This document shows, one piece after another, positions 63,323 to 64,000 of a DNA stretch of 64,000 bases. A model generated the notes under the pieces. That model saw only the letters and a program-made list of their open reading frames with translations. It ran no database searches and was not told the DNA's origin. The stretch comes from Hyaloraphidium curvatum. Its lineage: Eukaryota > Monoblepharomycota > Hyaloraphidiomycetes > Hyaloraphidiales > Hyaloraphidiaceae. The position numbers and the translations under genes were made by a program. The stretch is taken from assembly GCA_025558095.1 (NCBI GenBank), contig JAIVFI010000019.1, forward strand, positions 186,001-250,000, given 5' to 3'. Every line of letters starts with the position of its first letter. Position 1 is the stretch's first letter.

Positions 63323-64000
63323 ATGCTCACCGTCGAGGAGGGTGTCGACATGAACGACGAGCCGGTGCGCGCGCGGCCAGCGCGGAAGCGCAAGGGCGTG
63401 GCACGGCTCGAGACGCCCGCCGACGACGACGAGGACGTGGAGATGGCTTCGCCGGTCGAAGACGACCGCCGCGATGAGCAGGAGGACGACGATGAAGCCG
63501 ACGACATCGAGGAGGTGGGATCTGTCGCCTTTTGTATCTCGGGAACTCCGCTCACGCGTCCGCTGGCGGTCCGCCGGTCGGCCCATTAGGAGCGGCCCCG
63601 GAAGCGCTTGAGGAAGAGCGGAGCTGTGCGGAAGCTCGAACCCACGCCGGAAGAGTCGGACCCCGTGACCGATGGCGGCGAATCGGAGGACGAGGAGGGC
63701 GGTGGCCCGTCCCAGGGCGCGAAACCGCGGGCTCCGCGGGCAAAGCGTGATGGGGGAAAGAAGCTTTCCAAGCCTTTGGTTGGTGTCTCATTTGCTTGTG
63801 CTTTACTTCCGGAGCTCTGCTCACTACTCTCCATCAGTCTGCGGGTGCCGCGGGCACCATTGGGCGCATTCAGCTCTACAACATCATGTGCCACCGCAAC
63901 CTGGAGGTCGATTTCATCGACAAGGTCAACTTCGTGACTGGGCAAAACGGAAGTGGGTGTTCAAATTCGCGTACCGATCGCGATCTCACGGTCTGGCGCG
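63323..64000 (+). CDS. SMC6: SMC6 N-terminus (3' truncated by window edge)
   Basis: Starts at 63323 (MLTVEEGVDMNDEPVRA) or at the internal ATG at 63350. An acidic and basic tail (DDEDVEMASPVEDD) is followed by a GTGGGA intron (about 63515-63589) into ERPRKRLRKSGAV, and a GTGTCT intron (about 63781-63837). Then comes the diagnostic SMC6 head: GTIGRIQLYNIMCHRNLEVD, then VNFVTGQNGSG, the beginning of Walker A. A donor follows at about 63955, so the rest of Walker A lies outside the window. SMC6 partners SMC5 in the SMC5/6 complex for recombinational repair and SUMO ligation in the nucleus. Confidence 0.88.

Noticed and set aside
1-64000. CRISPR arrays, rRNA, tRNA, biosynthetic supercluster
   Set aside because: No spaced identical repeats, cloverleaf or rRNA-like stretches were recognised by eye. 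The redox genes are scattered among housekeeping genes without a core synthase.

Overview
This is a 64 kb piece of a GC-rich eukaryotic genome, almost certainly a fungus. Supporting signs are short GT-AG introns (mostly about 40-90 nt, with CTGAC/CTAAC-like branch sites), a Zn2Cys6 transcription factor with a fungal-type regulatory domain, a GPI-anchored Ser/Thr-rich surface protein, a DUF4267 protein, and fungal-type MOT1, ELG1 and SMC6 genes. The intron style, GC content and gene density suggest a basidiomycete, possibly yeast-like. That placement is inference. No virus, CRISPR array, rRNA or tRNA gene was recognised. Exon joins were worked out by hand from splice signals and family motifs, so many boundaries are approximate.

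Layout. 0-3.8 kb: 3' part of an Axl2-like single-pass membrane protein, then a GPI-anchored secreted protein. 3.8-6.2 kb: gene-poor DNA with two diverged copies of a repeat. 6.2-11.1 kb: a small basic protein convergent with a short-chain dehydrogenase, a DUF4267 membrane protein and a type-B carboxylesterase. 11.1-12.8 kb: a chimeric, broken oxidoreductase/FGGY-kinase gene. 13.3-19.1 kb: a zinc-finger/coiled-coil/chromodomain protein, an unknown protein and a double-bromodomain protein. 19.7-29.5 kb: a large multi-intron unknown gene, a small unknown gene, a membrane-anchored SOUL protein and a polytopic membrane protein. 29.9-35.4 kb: a 3-hydroxyisobutyrate-dehydrogenase-like gene whose two halves are separated by about 4.3 kb. 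That interval holds a complete C2H2 zinc-finger gene and a short bacterial-looking efflux-pump fragment. 35.5-38.6 kb: an in-frame fusion of a zinc alcohol dehydrogenase with a short-chain dehydrogenase, divergent from a Dabb-domain gene. 38.9-46.3 kb: a small unknown, an Old-Yellow-Enzyme reductase with a membrane tail, a patatin-like lipase, a YdhR-like protein and a mitochondrial carrier. 46.5-51.6 kb: a Zn2Cys6 regulator and a flavin monooxygenase. 52-64 kb: a genome-maintenance block of MOT1, ELG1 (tail to tail), a GNAT acetyltransferase and the start of SMC6.

Functionally the window mixes chromatin and replication genes (MOT1, ELG1, SMC6, bromodomain, chromodomain) with many oxidoreductases and hydrolases (two SDR domains, two MDR domains, HIBADH, OYE, FMO, esterase, patatin). 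The oxidoreductases do not form an obvious biosynthetic cluster. The most unusual points are the MDR-SDR fusion, the interrupted HIBADH gene with bacterial-like DNA at one border, and the deletion-type chimera of an MDR and a sugar kinase.
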